A DNA stretch of 64,000 bases from positions 124,001 to 188,000 of the forward strand of contig CAWGXI010000012.1 of assembly GCA_963826515.1 (NCBI GenBank), in the 5' to 3' direction. Of the stretch, positions 1-8,941 are shown one piece after another (the first letter of the stretch is position 1; every line of letters starts with the position of its first letter). This DNA is from DATFVJ01 sp963826515 (lineage in GTDB: Bacteria; Actinomycetota; Actinomycetes; Streptosporangiales; Streptosporangiaceae). The position numbers and the translations under genes were made by a program. The notes below the pieces were generated by a model that made no database searches, was not told where the DNA came from, and saw only the letters and a list, made by a program, of their open reading frames with translations.

Positions 1-60
1 CCGCCGTGAAGGTTGCCTCCACGCCGTAATGCGCCTTCGCGCGGCGAAACTCGTTCGGCC

Positions 61-100
61 CTGTCGGACCCCCCAAGGTCCTATCGGACCCCCCAAGGTA
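61..100. repeat. 20-bp tandem duplication upstream of ABC operon
   Basis: Two adjacent 20-bp copies differing at two positions, built on TCGGACCCCCCAAGGT. They lie in the leader of the ABC exporter operon, about 65 bp before its first start codon. No hairpin or known operator is recognised in them. Confidence 0.7.
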
Positions 101-163
101 GTGTCCGCAGACGTGGGCGACTCCGACACTGTCCAGGCCGGACAGGAGGAAGGCCGTGCTCAC

Positions 164-1180
164 ATGCTGCCCGACTCGCCGCATCCCCCAGCCGGATCGC
201 TGCATACCTCGCCCAGGAATCCAGGAAAGGTGCCAGCAACCCTCGTGCACGCCCGCGGCCTCAGCAAGCGCTACGGCGACTTGACCGCGGTCGATCGGAT
301 CGACTTCGATCTTATCCGAGGCGAGGCGTTCGGTTTCCTTGGCCCTAACGGCGCGGGCAAGTCCTCCACCATGCGCATGATCGGCTGCGTTTCGCCTCCG
401 AGTGCGGGCACGCTGCGCATCCTCGGCCTCGATCCGGTCGCGGACGGTCCTGCCATCCGGGCGCGCCTCGGCGTCGTACCGCAGGAGGACACACTGGATG
501 TCGAGCTCACCGTTGGCGAGAACCTGCTCATCTACGGCAGGTATTTCGGCCTGCGGCGTGACGTGATCCGCGAGCGCGCCGGACGCCTGCTGGCCTTCGT
601 CCAGCTTTCCGACCGTGCGGACGACAAGGTGGAGTTGCTGTCCGGCGGTATGAAGCGGCGGCTGACCATCGCGCGGTCATTGATCAATGAGCCGGAGATC
701 CTGCTGCTTGACGAGCCGACGACCGGACTGGATCCGCAGGCCAGGCACGCGCTGTGGGACCGCCTCTTCAGGCTCAAGCAACAGGGCGTTACGTTGATCC
801 TCACCACGCACTACATGGACGAGGCCGAGCAATTGTGCGATCGCCTTGTCGTGATGGACGCGGGCCGGATCGCCGCGGCGGGATCGCCGCGCGAACTGAT
901 CGCCAGGTACTCCACGCCCGAGGTGCTCGAGCTGAGGTTCAGCCTGGACGAGCATGCGCAGGCGGGAGAGCGGATCACCAGTCTCGTCCACGATGGCAGC
1001 CGCCGGACCGCGGAGCGGATCGAGGTGCTGCCCGACCGGGTGCTGCTCTACACGCCAGACGGCGCTGCGACGCTGGCCGCGGTCCGCGCGAGCGGCCTCG
1101 CGCCGGTGACCACGCTGACCAGGCGAAGCACGATGGAGGATGTCTTTCTCCAGCTCACGGGCCGCAGCCTGGGGGATTGA
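164..1180 (+). CDS. ABC-2 exporter ATP-binding protein (NodI/DrrA type)
   Basis: Cytoplasmic ATPase subunit of a drug/lipid-type ABC-2 exporter, 338 residues from this start. The sequence shows Walker A GPNGAGKSS, a Q-loop (VVPQEDTL), signature LSGGMKRRL, Walker B ILLLDEP, the D-loop TTGLDP and the switch His in LTTHYMDEAEQL. A C-terminal extension of about 100 residues follows, usual for the DrrA/NodI family. The reading frame is open further upstream, but this ATG is preceded at 10 nt by AGGAGGAAGG, so it is the best start. One base separates its stop from the first permease gene, so the three genes form one operon. The substrate cannot be inferred. Confidence 0.93.
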   Translation: MLPDSPHPPAGSLHTSPRNPGKVPATLVHARGLSKRYGDLTAVDRIDFDLIRGEAFGFLGPNGAGKSSTMRMIGCVSPPSAGTLRILGLDPVADGPAIRARLGVVPQEDTLDVELTVGENLLIYGRYFGLRRDVIRERAGRLLAFVQLSDRADDKVELLSGGMKRRLTIARSLINEPEILLLDEPTTGLDPQARHALWDRLFRLKQQGVTLILTTHYMDEAEQLCDRLVVMDAGRIAAAGSPRELIARYSTPEVLELRFSLDEHAQAGERITSLVHDGSRRTAERIEVLPDRVLLYTPDGAATLAAVRASGLAPVTTLTRRSTMEDVFLQLTGRSLGD

Positions 1181-1181
1181 C

Positions 1182-1961
1182 ATGAGCACGGCCACGTTCG
1201 CGGTGCGAGAGCTCCGCCACCAGCTCAGGCTGTACAGGCGCACGTGGCGGGGCACGCTTTTCTCCAGCGTGCTGAATCCGCTGCTGTACCTCGCTGCCAT
1301 GGGCGCGGGCCTTGGTTCGCTGGTGAATCATCATGCGGCCGGCCGCCTCGGCGGGGTCAGCTACCTGACGTTCATCGCACCTGGCCTGCTCGCCGCCTCG
1401 GCCATGCAGATCGCGCTCGGCGCCGCCACTTATCCGGTGCTCGGCGGGGTGAAGTGGCAGAAGACCTATTTCGCGGCGGTCGCGACGCCGATCCGCCCAG
1501 CCGATATCTTTCACGGCTTCCTGCTGTTCGTTACAATCCGGCTCACCATCGCAGCGACCGCCTTCCTTGCGGTGATGTCCGTATTCGGCGCCGTCAGAAC
1601 GCCGCTCGCCGCTGCCGCTATGCCAGTCGCGGTGCTCACTGGCCTTGCCTTCGCCGCTCCGGTCGCGGCCTGGGCGGTGACGCGCGACGGTGATACGGGT
1701 TTCGCCGTGCTGTTCCGGCTCGGCATGATCCCGCTGTTCCTGTTCTCCGCGACATTTTTCCCGCTCAGCCAGCTTCCCGCGTGGCTACGACCGGTCGCGT
1801 ACGTTACTCCGCTGTGGCACGGTGTAGTCGCGTGCCGGGCCCTGAGCGTTGGCGACGCCAGCGCGCCAGGCCTGGTCGCCCACCTCGGCTATCTGGCGGC
1901 GCTGACAGCGGCCGGAGTACTCGTCGGCGAGCGGATGTACCAGCGGCGGCTGTATGGGTGA
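1182..1961 (+). CDS. ABC-2 type permease, first subunit
   Basis: Integral membrane subunit of the exporter, 259 residues with about six hydrophobic segments. The N-terminus is a short basic region (VRELRHQLRLYRRTW) before the first membrane span. The segment KTYFAAVATPIRPADIFHG and the late FPLSQLPAWLRPVAYVTPLWHG resemble NodJ/DrrB-type ABC-2 permeases. The gene starts 1 nt after the ATPase stop and ends 3 nt before the second permease, so translation is probably coupled. Two distinct permeases suggest a heterodimeric channel. Confidence 0.9.
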   Translation: MSTATFAVRELRHQLRLYRRTWRGTLFSSVLNPLLYLAAMGAGLGSLVNHHAAGRLGGVSYLTFIAPGLLAASAMQIALGAATYPVLGGVKWQKTYFAAVATPIRPADIFHGFLLFVTIRLTIAATAFLAVMSVFGAVRTPLAAAAMPVAVLTGLAFAAPVAAWAVTRDGDTGFAVLFRLGMIPLFLFSATFFPLSQLPAWLRPVAYVTPLWHGVVACRALSVGDASAPGLVAHLGYLAALTAAGVLVGERMYQRRLYG

Positions 1962-1964
1962 CCG

Positions 1965-2780
1965 ATGACTATCGCCAGGTGGGCACCTGTCCGCTATGCC
2001 GCCCGAGTCGTGCCGATGGCCCCGCGGAGCGTGTTGATGGTCGAGCGGAGCATCATGATCTACCGGCGTGCGTGGCCGGTTCTGATCTCGGGTTTCTTCG
2101 AACCCCTTTTCTACCTGCTGTCCATAGGACTCGGTCTTGGCGCGCTGGTCGGTAAGGTGCCCGGGCCGGCGGGCCGCCCGATCGGGTACGTGGAGTTCGT
2201 CGCGCCCGCCATGCTCGCGTCGGCTTCGATGAACGGCGCGGTCTTCGATTCCACGTTCAACGTCTTCTTTAAGCTGAAGTACGAGAAGCTGTATGACTCC
2301 GTGCTCGCAACGCCGATGACCGTCGCCGACATCGCGCTCGGCGAGATCACCTGGGCGCTGCTCCGCGGCGCGTTTTACGCGATGATGTTCCTCTTAGTGA
2401 TGACGATCATAGGCCTGGTTCAATCGGCCTGGGCACTGCTGGCCCTTCCAGGTGCGCTGCTCATCGGCTGGGCGTTCGCCGCGACAGGCATGGCCGCAAC
2501 CTGTTACATGCGAACTTGGCAAGACTTCGACTTCGTCACGATGGCGATGGTGCCGATGTTCCTCTTGTCAGGCACCTTCTACCCGCTCACCGTCTACCCG
2601 CGGACCCTGCAGGTCGTCATCGAGTGGACGCCCTTGTACCAGGGTGTGGCGTTGCTGCGCGGGTTGATCCTTGGCGCCATCGGCCCCGGCCTGCTCGTAC
2701 ACGCCGCCTACCTTGGCGCGATGGGTCTCGCGGGCCGCGCCGTGGCGGCCCGCCGCCTCAGCGCGCTGCTGCTTCGATAA
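1965..2780 (+). CDS. ABC-2 type permease, second subunit
   Basis: Second membrane subunit, 271 residues, with a similar topology and an equivalent KLYDSVLATPMTVADIALGE segment and FYPLTVYPRTLQVVIEWTPLYQG late loop, so it is a paralogue of the preceding permease. It starts 3 nt after that gene. The operon ends here. The downstream 350 bp contain repeats and no gene. Confidence 0.9.
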   Translation: MTIARWAPVRYAARVVPMAPRSVLMVERSIMIYRRAWPVLISGFFEPLFYLLSIGLGLGALVGKVPGPAGRPIGYVEFVAPAMLASASMNGAVFDSTFNVFFKLKYEKLYDSVLATPMTVADIALGEITWALLRGAFYAMMFLLVMTIIGLVQSAWALLALPGALLIGWAFAATGMAATCYMRTWQDFDFVTMAMVPMFLLSGTFYPLTVYPRTLQVVIEWTPLYQGVALLRGLILGAIGPGLLVHAAYLGAMGLAGRAVAARRLSALLLR

Positions 2781-2825
2781 TAGCGCCCTTCATGATCACG
2801 CCGTTGTTCTCGCCTTCGTTGGCTC

Positions 2826-2882
2826 CGAGGGCATGTTTCGTGGATCTTCGGCGGCCCGAAGGTACCGCCCACGACCCCGACG
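2826..2882. repeat. Remnant of one end of MITE family A
   Basis: The stretch reads agggcatgtttcgtggatct, then tcggcggcccg, then cgcccacgacccc. It parallels the left end of the intact element at 25672-25855 (agggcatgtctcgtagatct, then ttggcggcgcgg, then gtccacgacccc). Only one end is present, so this is a decayed copy. Confidence 0.55.
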
Positions 2883-2987
2883 GGATCACCAGCCCCGGCT
2901 GCCCGCAGGCCAACGAGACCTTCTTCGCCCGAAAGGGGGAAGCGCGAGTTCATGTGCGATGTCAGCGCGCAGCCGTCAGGGATGCGT

Positions 2988-3130
2988 GCTGGCCCGGGGG
3001 GCGACCCCCCGGATCCGCCCGCAGCGGTGGATGCCGCATCCGCGGCAGCCGGTAGGGCTGTGCTGGCCCGGGGGCGACCCCCCCGGATCCCCCCGCAGGG
3101 GCGGATGCGTGTCCGCGGCAGCCGTTAGGG
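2988..3130. repeat. 70-bp imperfect direct repeat, two copies
   Basis: Copy 1 spans 2988-3057 and copy 2 spans 3062-3130. Both begin GCTGGCCCGGGGG, pass through GGATCC and end CGCGGCAGCCG(G/T)TAGGG. The left part (GTGCTGGCCCGGGG) also occurs in inverse orientation twice within the 5' end of valS near 50,850-50,900. Confidence 0.8.
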
Positions 3131-3131
3131 A

Positions 3132-3692
3132 TCAGGTTTTGTCGTCCTTACGGAACAGGTGATGCCAGAACGGCATCGCCACGAAGTAACCCCCGGCAGT
3201 TCCGATCATGCTGACTCCGGTGTCGATGGACCATTTGCCTTGGCGCTTCCAGTAGACGTCGCGCAGTTCGAGTAGCAGCGCCAGTTCGTCTATGACGAGC
3301 GCCAGACCGGTGCCATAGATCGCTCCGACCACAGGGTGCCTGCGCAGGTCGCTGTCGCCGTAGACCGCGATACCTCCGGCGCCGGAGAGCAAGCCGATGC
3401 CCCACAAGTAGTGGTGCAGATGCGTGCCGCCCAGGTTGACGTCGTGAAACGGCGGGATCTCGTGCCTGATCGCGAAGGTGACCCCGCGCACGGTGGCGAA
3501 CGTCGCGCTGAACGACGCCCAGGTCGCGAACGCGGATTGCTGCCTGGTGGTGAGCGTATGGCGATATGCGTGTGCCACCCGTGCGTGCGGGCGCCGCCAG
3601 CTTGGCTGCGGCGGAACCCCGCCTGCGGTCGGGCCGGGTCGATGCCCATCGGCACCAGGGTCCCCTCTTCTCGCTTCCGTTTTCGACGTCAC
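3132..3692 (-). CDS. Conserved membrane protein of unknown function
   Basis: A 186-residue protein with about four hydrophobic segments. It contains a His-rich motif GGTHLHHYLWGIG, a polar IDELALLLELRDVYW segment and a short basic C-terminus. I do not recognise a named family. The frame is open back to an ATG at 3761, but the GTG at 3692 has a GGGGGA ribosome-binding site at good spacing and gives a sensible N-terminus. It is convergent with the ABC operon and divergent from the acyl-CoA dehydrogenase. The clustered His and acidic residues could bind a metal, but that is speculation. Confidence 0.75.
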   Translation of the reverse strand: MTSKTEARRGDPGADGHRPGPTAGGVPPQPSWRRPHARVAHAYRHTLTTRQQSAFATWASFSATFATVRGVTFAIRHEIPPFHDVNLGGTHLHHYLWGIGLLSGAGGIAVYGDSDLRRHPVVGAIYGTGLALVIDELALLLELRDVYWKRQGKWSIDTGVSMIGTAGGYFVAMPFWHHLFRKDDKT

Positions 3693-3896
3693 GGTCAGTC
3701 CCCCTTCTGCGTCCCTCAGGGCGCGAGTTTCAGCATGCCAGCGTGGCGTGGCAGTTTCCATGATCTTTTGCAGAGGCGCGCGTACCGGCGGGTAGATAGT
3801 GTTGGCAGCGTTGACGGTGTTGACCCACGAGCTCCCCGTCCGGACAGGCGCTCCGCGCCCGCGTCCAGGGCGGCATTACGCGAGAGGCGGCCGCAC

Positions 3897-5120
3897 ATGG
3901 ACTTCGCATTCGACGCCAGGACCGAGGAGCTGCGGGAGCAGTTGCTCGCCTTCATGAACGACCACATCTACCCGGCTGAGCCCGTGTTCGCCGAGCAGGT
4001 GGACGAGGCGCCGGCCTCATGGACCCGCCCGCAGGTGATCGAGGAGCTTAAGACGGAAGCGCGTAAGCGGGGGTTGTGGAATCTCTTTCTGCCGCACCAC
4101 CCGCAGGGCGGCGAGCTTACCAACCTTCAGTATGCGCCGCTCGCCGAGATAACCGGGCACAGCCCCGCGCTGGCGCCTGAGGCATTGAACTGCGCGGCGC
4201 CCGACACAGGCAACATGGAACTGCTCGCCGCTTTCGGAACCGCGCAGCAGCAGGAGCGCTGGCTCGACCCGCTGCTCGATGGCCGGATAAGGTCCGCGTT
4301 CTGCATGACGGAACCTGATGTCGCGTCCTCGGACGCTAACAACATCGCCACCAGGGTCGAGCGCGACGGCGACACCTACGTCGTCAACGGCACAAAGTGG
4401 TGGTCGACCGGGGCGATGAACCCGGGTTGCGAGATCCTCATCCTGATGGGGAAGACGGATCCGTCGGCGGAGCGGCACCGCCAGCAGTCGATGATCCTCA
4501 TTCCGCGTGACACCCCGGGCGTGAACGTGCGGCGCGGGACAACCGTGTTCGGTTATACGGATGGCCCGCACGGCGGCCATGCGGAGATTGAGTTCAGCGA
4601 CGTCCGGGTGCCGGTAGCCAACCTGCTGGGCGGGGAGGGCGACGGGTTCGCGATCGCTCAGGCCAGGCTCGGTCCCGGCCGCGTCCATCACTGCATGCGG
4701 ATGGTCGGCATGGCGGAAAGGGCGCTCGAATTGATGTGCCGCCGGGTCAACCAGCGGATCGCGTTCGGCAAGCCGCTCGCCGAGCAGGGTGTCGTCCAGG
4801 ACTGGATAGCCGAGTCCAGGGTGCGGATCGAGACCGCCAGGCTGCTGGTGCTGAAGACGGCGTGGCTGATGGACACGGTGGGCAACAAGGGCGCGCACAC
4901 CGAGATTCAGGCAATCAAGATCGCGACTCCGCGGATGGCCCAGTGGGTGATCGACCGTGCCATCCAGGCGCACGGGGCGGCAGGCCTAACGCAGGACTTC
5001 CCGCTCGCGCAGCTATGGTCAGGAGCGCGGACACTCCGATTCGCGGACGGGCCGGACGAAGTGCATAAGCGTTCGCTTGCGCACCGAGAGCTGCGGCGGT
5101 ACCGGGCGACCGGGCAGTAG
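3897..5120 (+). CDS. Acyl-CoA dehydrogenase
   Basis: FAD-dependent alpha,beta-dehydrogenation of acyl-CoA, cytoplasmic, 407 residues, normal for the family. The N-terminal helical domain (DARTEELREQLLAFMNDHIYPAE) is followed by the FAD/substrate motif AFCMTEPDVASSDANNI, the beta-domain and a C-terminal helical domain with ALELMCRRVNQRIAFGKPLAEQG and QAHGAAGLTQDFPLAQLW. The proportions and QAHGAAG motif recall ACAD10/11-like members. The start ATG gives MDFAFDARTEEL, matching the usual beginning of the fold. The SDR genes that follow suggest an acyl or ketone degradation group, but spacing (187 bp with repeats) makes an operon uncertain. Confidence 0.93.
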   Translation: MDFAFDARTEELREQLLAFMNDHIYPAEPVFAEQVDEAPASWTRPQVIEELKTEARKRGLWNLFLPHHPQGGELTNLQYAPLAEITGHSPALAPEALNCAAPDTGNMELLAAFGTAQQQERWLDPLLDGRIRSAFCMTEPDVASSDANNIATRVERDGDTYVVNGTKWWSTGAMNPGCEILILMGKTDPSAERHRQQSMILIPRDTPGVNVRRGTTVFGYTDGPHGGHAEIEFSDVRVPVANLLGGEGDGFAIAQARLGPGRVHHCMRMVGMAERALELMCRRVNQRIAFGKPLAEQGVVQDWIAESRVRIETARLLVLKTAWLMDTVGNKGAHTEIQAIKIATPRMAQWVIDRAIQAHGAAGLTQDFPLAQLWSGARTLRFADGPDEVHKRSLAHRELRRYRATGQ

Positions 5121-5235
5121 CCGCCGGAGGAGCGGGAACCAGGCAACAGGCACGGAGTCGTCCGTACGACCGGAATGCCCGGGTAAAGGCGGAGCGCTCC
5201 AGCGTCGGGCTCGGGCGAACACACCAACACGCGGC

Positions 5236-5291
5236 ACTGGGTAAGCACGCAGGACTGCGGTAAGCACGCCGCACTGCGTTAAGCACACAGC
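5236..5291. repeat. 19-bp tandem repeat, three copies
   Basis: Three imperfect units (18, 19 and 19 bp) on the pattern ACTGCGGTAAGCACGC-GC lie between the acyl-CoA dehydrogenase and the SDR gene, ending 16 bp before the SDR start and just before its AAGGAGA ribosome-binding site. Confidence 0.75.
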
Positions 5292-5307
5292 ACTAAGGAG
5301 AACGAAG

Positions 5308-6069
5308 ATGACAGAGCCAGCACAGCGGGTCGCCATCGTCACCGGCGCGGCGCGCGGCATCGGCGCCGCCACTGCCCAGAGGCTAGCTTCGGATGGCATG
5401 GCCGTAGCCGTGCTCGACCTGGAGGAATCCGCGTCCAAGGGCACGGCGGACGCCATCACCGCGGCCGGCGGCCGCGCTATCGCCGTCGGGGCGGACGTCA
5501 GCCAGGCGGGGCAGGTCACCGACGCCGTCGACCGGGTCGCGGCCGACCTCGGCGCCCCCACGGTGCTGGTGAACAACGCCGGCGTGATCCGCGACAACCT
5601 GTTGTTCAGGATGACAGAGGACGAGTGGGACCTGGTCCTCAGCGTCCATCTACGCGGCGCGTTCCTGATGACCCGTGCGGTGCAGAAGCATATGGTTGCG
5701 GAGCGTTTCGGGCGCGTCATCAACCTGTCGAGCAGCTCGGCTCTCGGCAACCGCGGCCAGGCCAACTACTCGGCCGCCAAGGCGGGCATGCAGGGCTTCA
5801 CCAAGACCCTTGCCTTCGAGCTTGGCCAGTTCAACGTCACGGCGAACGCGGTAGCGCCCGGCTTCATCGTCACCGACATGACAAAGGCGACGGCGGACCG
5901 GATCAGTATGGATTTCACCGAGTTCCAGCAGGCCGCCGCTTCCCAGATCCCGGTGAGGCGGGTAGGCCAGCCAGCAGACATCGCGCACGTCATCTCGTTC
6001 CTCGCCAGCGAAGGCGCCGGTTTCGTGTCCGGCCAGGTCATCTATGTCGCCGGCGGCCCGCTTTGCTAG
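5308..6069 (+). CDS. SDR oxidoreductase, FabG-like (3-oxoacyl reductase type)
   Basis: NAD(P)-dependent short-chain dehydrogenase/reductase, 253 residues. It has the cofactor motif TGAARGIGAATA (residues ~12-23), the NNAG motif, a catalytic Ser in LSSSSALG, the YSAAK Tyr-Lys pair and the C-terminal GFVSGQVIYVAGG typical of FabG-like enzymes. AAGGAGA precedes the ATG at good spacing. Its place after an acyl-CoA dehydrogenase suggests a 3-hydroxyacyl or 3-oxoacyl substrate, but substrate cannot be read from sequence. Confidence 0.92.
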   Translation: MTEPAQRVAIVTGAARGIGAATAQRLASDGMAVAVLDLEESASKGTADAITAAGGRAIAVGADVSQAGQVTDAVDRVAADLGAPTVLVNNAGVIRDNLLFRMTEDEWDLVLSVHLRGAFLMTRAVQKHMVAERFGRVINLSSSSALGNRGQANYSAAKAGMQGFTKTLAFELGQFNVTANAVAPGFIVTDMTKATADRISMDFTEFQQAAASQIPVRRVGQPADIAHVISFLASEGAGFVSGQVIYVAGGPLC

Positions 6070-6286
6070 AACCGGCGCCGGGCCCGCAGCGCCGTCACCC
6101 CGGTCGCATCAGTCAACCTGGCATCTTTGGCCACCCCGGCCACCCCGGTCACCGTGACCGCCACCGTAGTCATTACTGTCATTTTGGACGTATCGGAGTC
6201 TCTGGCCACGCCAGTAATCCCAGTCACGCTAGTCACTTCAGCCACTTTGGGCGCTCTCGCCCCTCTGATTACCCCCGGCCAGTCAG

Positions 6287-7069
6287 GTGCTAGCGGCGCA
6301 GTTGCCTGGCGCGGGAGTCGTCGTCACGGGCGGGGGCAGCGGCATCGGCGCAGCCCTTGCCCGGCGATTCGCGGCGGAGGGTGCGCGCGTCGTCATCAAT
6401 GACGTCGACGCGGCCGCGGCGATCGCCGTGGCGGCGCAGGCAGGCGGTTTCGCGGTTCCCGGGGACGCCGCGAGCGAGCACGGCGTTGCCGAACTCGTGT
6501 CCCGCGCGCGCGCTGAACTAGGTGAGATCGACCTGTACTGCGCGAATGCCGGGGTGGCCTGCGGCGGCGGCGAAGAGGCCTCTGAGCTGGACTGGGAGCG
6601 GTCGTGGCAGGTCAACGTCATGGCGCACGTCCGGGCCGCGAGGCTGCTCGTCGGGCCGTGGCTGGACCGGGGCAGCGGTCACCTGATAGCAACCGTTTCC
6701 GCCGCCGGGCTGCTCACCATGCTCGGCGCGGCGCCGTATTCGGTGACCAAACATGGCGCTCTCGCGTTCGCGGAGTGGATGTCCGCGACCTACCGCCACC
6801 GTGGCATTACCGTGCAGGCCCTCTGCCCGCAGGGCGTGCGGACGCCGATGCTGGAAGCGACGGGCGACGTGGGGAAACTGATTCTCGGTGCGTCCGCGAT
6901 CGAGCCGGAGCAGGTGGCGGACACGGTCGTGCGGGCGCTGTCGGACGACAGGTTCCTCATCCTCCCGCACCCCGAGGTGGCCCAGATGTATGAGGGCCGC
7001 GCCGCGCAGACCGATCGGTGGCTGCGGGGCATGAACAAGATCCAGCGCCGCACTGACGCGATCGCCTGA
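6287..7069 (+). CDS. SDR family oxidoreductase
   Basis: Second SDR protein, 260 residues, with the cofactor motif TGGGSGIGAALA, NAGVA, a catalytic Ser in TVSAAG and YSVTK. It lacks the FabG-type C-terminal GG motif and ends in a basic tail. The GTG start is weakly supported because no clear Shine-Dalgarno sequence is present. The 217 bp before it is a low-complexity stretch of GTCACC/GGCCACCCC motifs without a gene. The substrate is unknown. Position suggests shared metabolism with the previous SDR and dehydrogenase. Confidence 0.88.
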   Translation: MLAAQLPGAGVVVTGGGSGIGAALARRFAAEGARVVINDVDAAAAIAVAAQAGGFAVPGDAASEHGVAELVSRARAELGEIDLYCANAGVACGGGEEASELDWERSWQVNVMAHVRAARLLVGPWLDRGSGHLIATVSAAGLLTMLGAAPYSVTKHGALAFAEWMSATYRHRGITVQALCPQGVRTPMLEATGDVGKLILGASAIEPEQVADTVVRALSDDRFLILPHPEVAQMYEGRAAQTDRWLRGMNKIQRRTDAIA

Positions 7070-7089
7070 TCGCGACGGGGTACCCGTCG

Positions 7090-7139
7090 GCGGGGACGCC
7101 CTCTGGCCGGGCGATGGGGCAGCATCCGGGCGTCCCCGC
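7090..7139 (+). terminator. Putative terminator hairpin after SDR gene
   Basis: An 11-bp perfect stem (GCGGGGACGCC with GGCGTCCCCGC) encloses a 28-nt loop starting about 20 bp after the SDR stop codon. There is no T-run, as is common in actinobacteria. Confidence 0.55.
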
Positions 7140-7343
7140 TGTGCTTGGCGAACCTGGTAACGTCTCATGACATATTGTCATTTTTAGGCCACGTTAAGTA
7201 CCCAAATAGTGCACGGTCGAACCCAGCGGCCCTCGGCTCGAGGTATTCGCCGCTTTCTGGCTATCCGCGATGTGTTGCCACGGCCATGCCCGAAACCCGA
7301 ATGAAATGTCAGCTGGCCTGCGGCGCAGCACGTTCCCTTCCGC

Positions 7344-7370
7344 GTAACAGACGGGAAACGTGTCCGAAAC
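7344..7370 (+). promoter_or_regulatory. GlnR operator upstream of the ammonium transporter
   Basis: The sequence has GTAAC, six bases, GAAAC, six bases, GAAAC. This is the spacing and sequence of the a- and b-sites of the actinobacterial GlnR box. It lies 88 bp before the amt start codon, so nitrogen limitation probably activates amt. The rest of the 7070-7458 intergenic stretch holds only the hairpin at 7090-7139. Confidence 0.7.
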
Positions 7371-7458
7371 TCGCTCATGGGAGACATGTACCAACTGATC
7401 GGCGGGGAGCGGCCCTCAGGGAGCGGGCCCTCCGTAGCAAGCCTGGAGGCGTGGAGCA

Positions 7459-8886
7459 GTGGTTCCTTATCCTAGTTGGCTGAATGCCGGGGACAACTCC
7501 TGGCAGCTTACGGCCGCGACGCTCGTCGGCCTGATGAGCATACCGGGCTTGGCCGTCCTCTACGGCGGGCTGGTGCAGCGCAAGTGGGCCGTTAACACGA
7601 TGCTGATGACCTTCAGCGCGTTCTGCCTCGTCCTCATCGTCTGGGTCCTGTGGGCCTTCAAGATGGGGTTCGGCGAACCGTGGATCGGGAAGTTCGTCGG
7701 CCATCCCGGTACGGTCGTCGGAAGCGGCGGTGAGCAGAACCAGGCGCACGTCCCGCTCGTCAGCGGTACCGGGGGGATGCCGCATTTCCGGTTCCCGCAA
7801 TCCTCCCTGGTCTACTTCCAGTTCGTGTTCGCAGCGATCACCCCCATCCTGTTCCTCGGCAGCGTGATCGGCAGGATCAAGTTCAAGGTCTGGCTGATCT
7901 TCGTGCCACTCTGGTCGACGTTCGCCTACGCGGTGAACGCGTTCATGCTCTGGGGCGGCGGTTTCTGGGCGCAGAAGGGCGCCCTGGACTTCAGCGGTGG
8001 TTACGTGATCCACCTGGCCGCGGGGGTGTCCGGCTTCGTGGCCGCGGCGGTGATCGGGCCGAGGCTGGCCCGCGATCGTGCCCACGGCGTGCCGAACAAC
8101 CTGCCACTCGTCGCGGTCGGGGCAGGCATCCTTTGGCTCGGCTGGAACGGCTTCAACGGCGGTGACCCTTACTTCGCCGGGGCGGATGCCAGCGCTGCCG
8201 TGCTCAACACCAACCTTGCGACGGCCGTAGCGATGATGGTCTGGATCGTCATGGATATGACGTGGGGCAAGGAGCGCAGGCCGACTTTCCTCGGCGGGGT
8301 CAACGGCATGATCGTGGGCTTGGTCGGAATCACCCCGGCCGCCGGTTACGTCAACGGCGTCGGCGCGATGTTGACCGGCCTGATCGACTGTGTGATCGTC
8401 TGGCTGGCCTGGAACTTCCTGAGCCGGGTGCGGCCGTTCAGCAAGGTCGACGACGCGCTCGGCGTCGTCTACACCCACGGTATCGCCGGCTTGTTCGGTG
8501 GCCTGCTGGTCGGCCTGTTCGCCGACCCCAAGATGATCGTGTATCTGGGGCTGGGGAAGAGCCCAGGGTTCACCACGGCGGGCCTCTTCTACGGGCACCC
8601 GAGGCAGGTGCTGATTCAGGCCGGGGCCGCGATCACCGTCATCGTCTGGGATGCCCTGGTCACGTTCCTCATCCTCAGGGGAATCGGCCTGTTCACCAGC
8701 CTGCGCATGTCCGATGAGCTGCTCGAGGCCGGTGACGTCGCGGTCCACGGCGAGGAGGCCTACCCAGTGGAGGAGGGGCTCACCCGCGTCGACGCAAGCG
8801 GGCTCGTCGGGGTGGCGGCAGGATCGGCGCCGCCGGACCGGCCAACCCCACCGCCGAAGGCGGCGATCACAAGAGACGACAAGTAG
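7459..8886 (+). CDS. amt: Ammonium transporter (Amt/MEP family)
   Basis: Polytopic carrier for ammonium uptake, 475 residues with about 11 membrane spans. Family features are visible: the start LNAGDNSWQLTAATLVGLMSIPGLAVLYGGL, the FAYAVNAFMLWGGG segment with the DFSGGYVIHLAAGVSG pore motif (including the first pore His), WNGFNGG, and YTHGIAGLFGGLLVGLF carrying the second His. The GTG start is preceded by GGAGG at 9 nt. No glnK or glnD follows, so it is not in the classical amtB-glnK-glnD operon. A GlnR box lies upstream and a long perfect palindrome directly downstream. Confidence 0.95.
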   Translation: MVPYPSWLNAGDNSWQLTAATLVGLMSIPGLAVLYGGLVQRKWAVNTMLMTFSAFCLVLIVWVLWAFKMGFGEPWIGKFVGHPGTVVGSGGEQNQAHVPLVSGTGGMPHFRFPQSSLVYFQFVFAAITPILFLGSVIGRIKFKVWLIFVPLWSTFAYAVNAFMLWGGGFWAQKGALDFSGGYVIHLAAGVSGFVAAAVIGPRLARDRAHGVPNNLPLVAVGAGILWLGWNGFNGGDPYFAGADASAAVLNTNLATAVAMMVWIVMDMTWGKERRPTFLGGVNGMIVGLVGITPAAGYVNGVGAMLTGLIDCVIVWLAWNFLSRVRPFSKVDDALGVVYTHGIAGLFGGLLVGLFADPKMIVYLGLGKSPGFTTAGLFYGHPRQVLIQAGAAITVIVWDALVTFLILRGIGLFTSLRMSDELLEAGDVAVHGEEAYPVEEGLTRVDASGLVGVAAGSAPPDRPTPPPKAAITRDDK

Positions 8887-8897
8887 CTCAGTCCTGG

Positions 8898-8941
8898 GAG
8901 CCGATGCCCGGGCCGGTGATCACCGGCCCGGGCATCGGCTC
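8898..8941. terminator. 44-bp perfect palindrome, bidirectional terminator
   Basis: A perfect inverted repeat with 22-bp arms (GAGCCGATGCCCGGGCCGGT and two further bases per arm) and no loop starts 12 bp after the amt stop codon. It is very likely an intrinsic terminator. Confidence 0.8.

Larger units (their letters stand above)
2781..3131. other. Intergenic region with MITE remnant and repeats
   Basis: No gene is supported. The stretch holds a remnant of one end of the MITE-A family (about 2826-2882), a 70-bp imperfect tandem duplication (2988-3130), and one copy of the dispersed 12-mer CGGCAGCCGTTA at 3116-3127, just downstream of the stop of the convergent membrane-protein gene. Confidence 0.7.

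Noticed and set aside
6070..6286. Regulatory repeat region before the second SDR gene
   Set aside because: The GTCACC and CCACCCCGG motifs recur without fixed period or symmetry. They look like compositional bias and not an array of sites.
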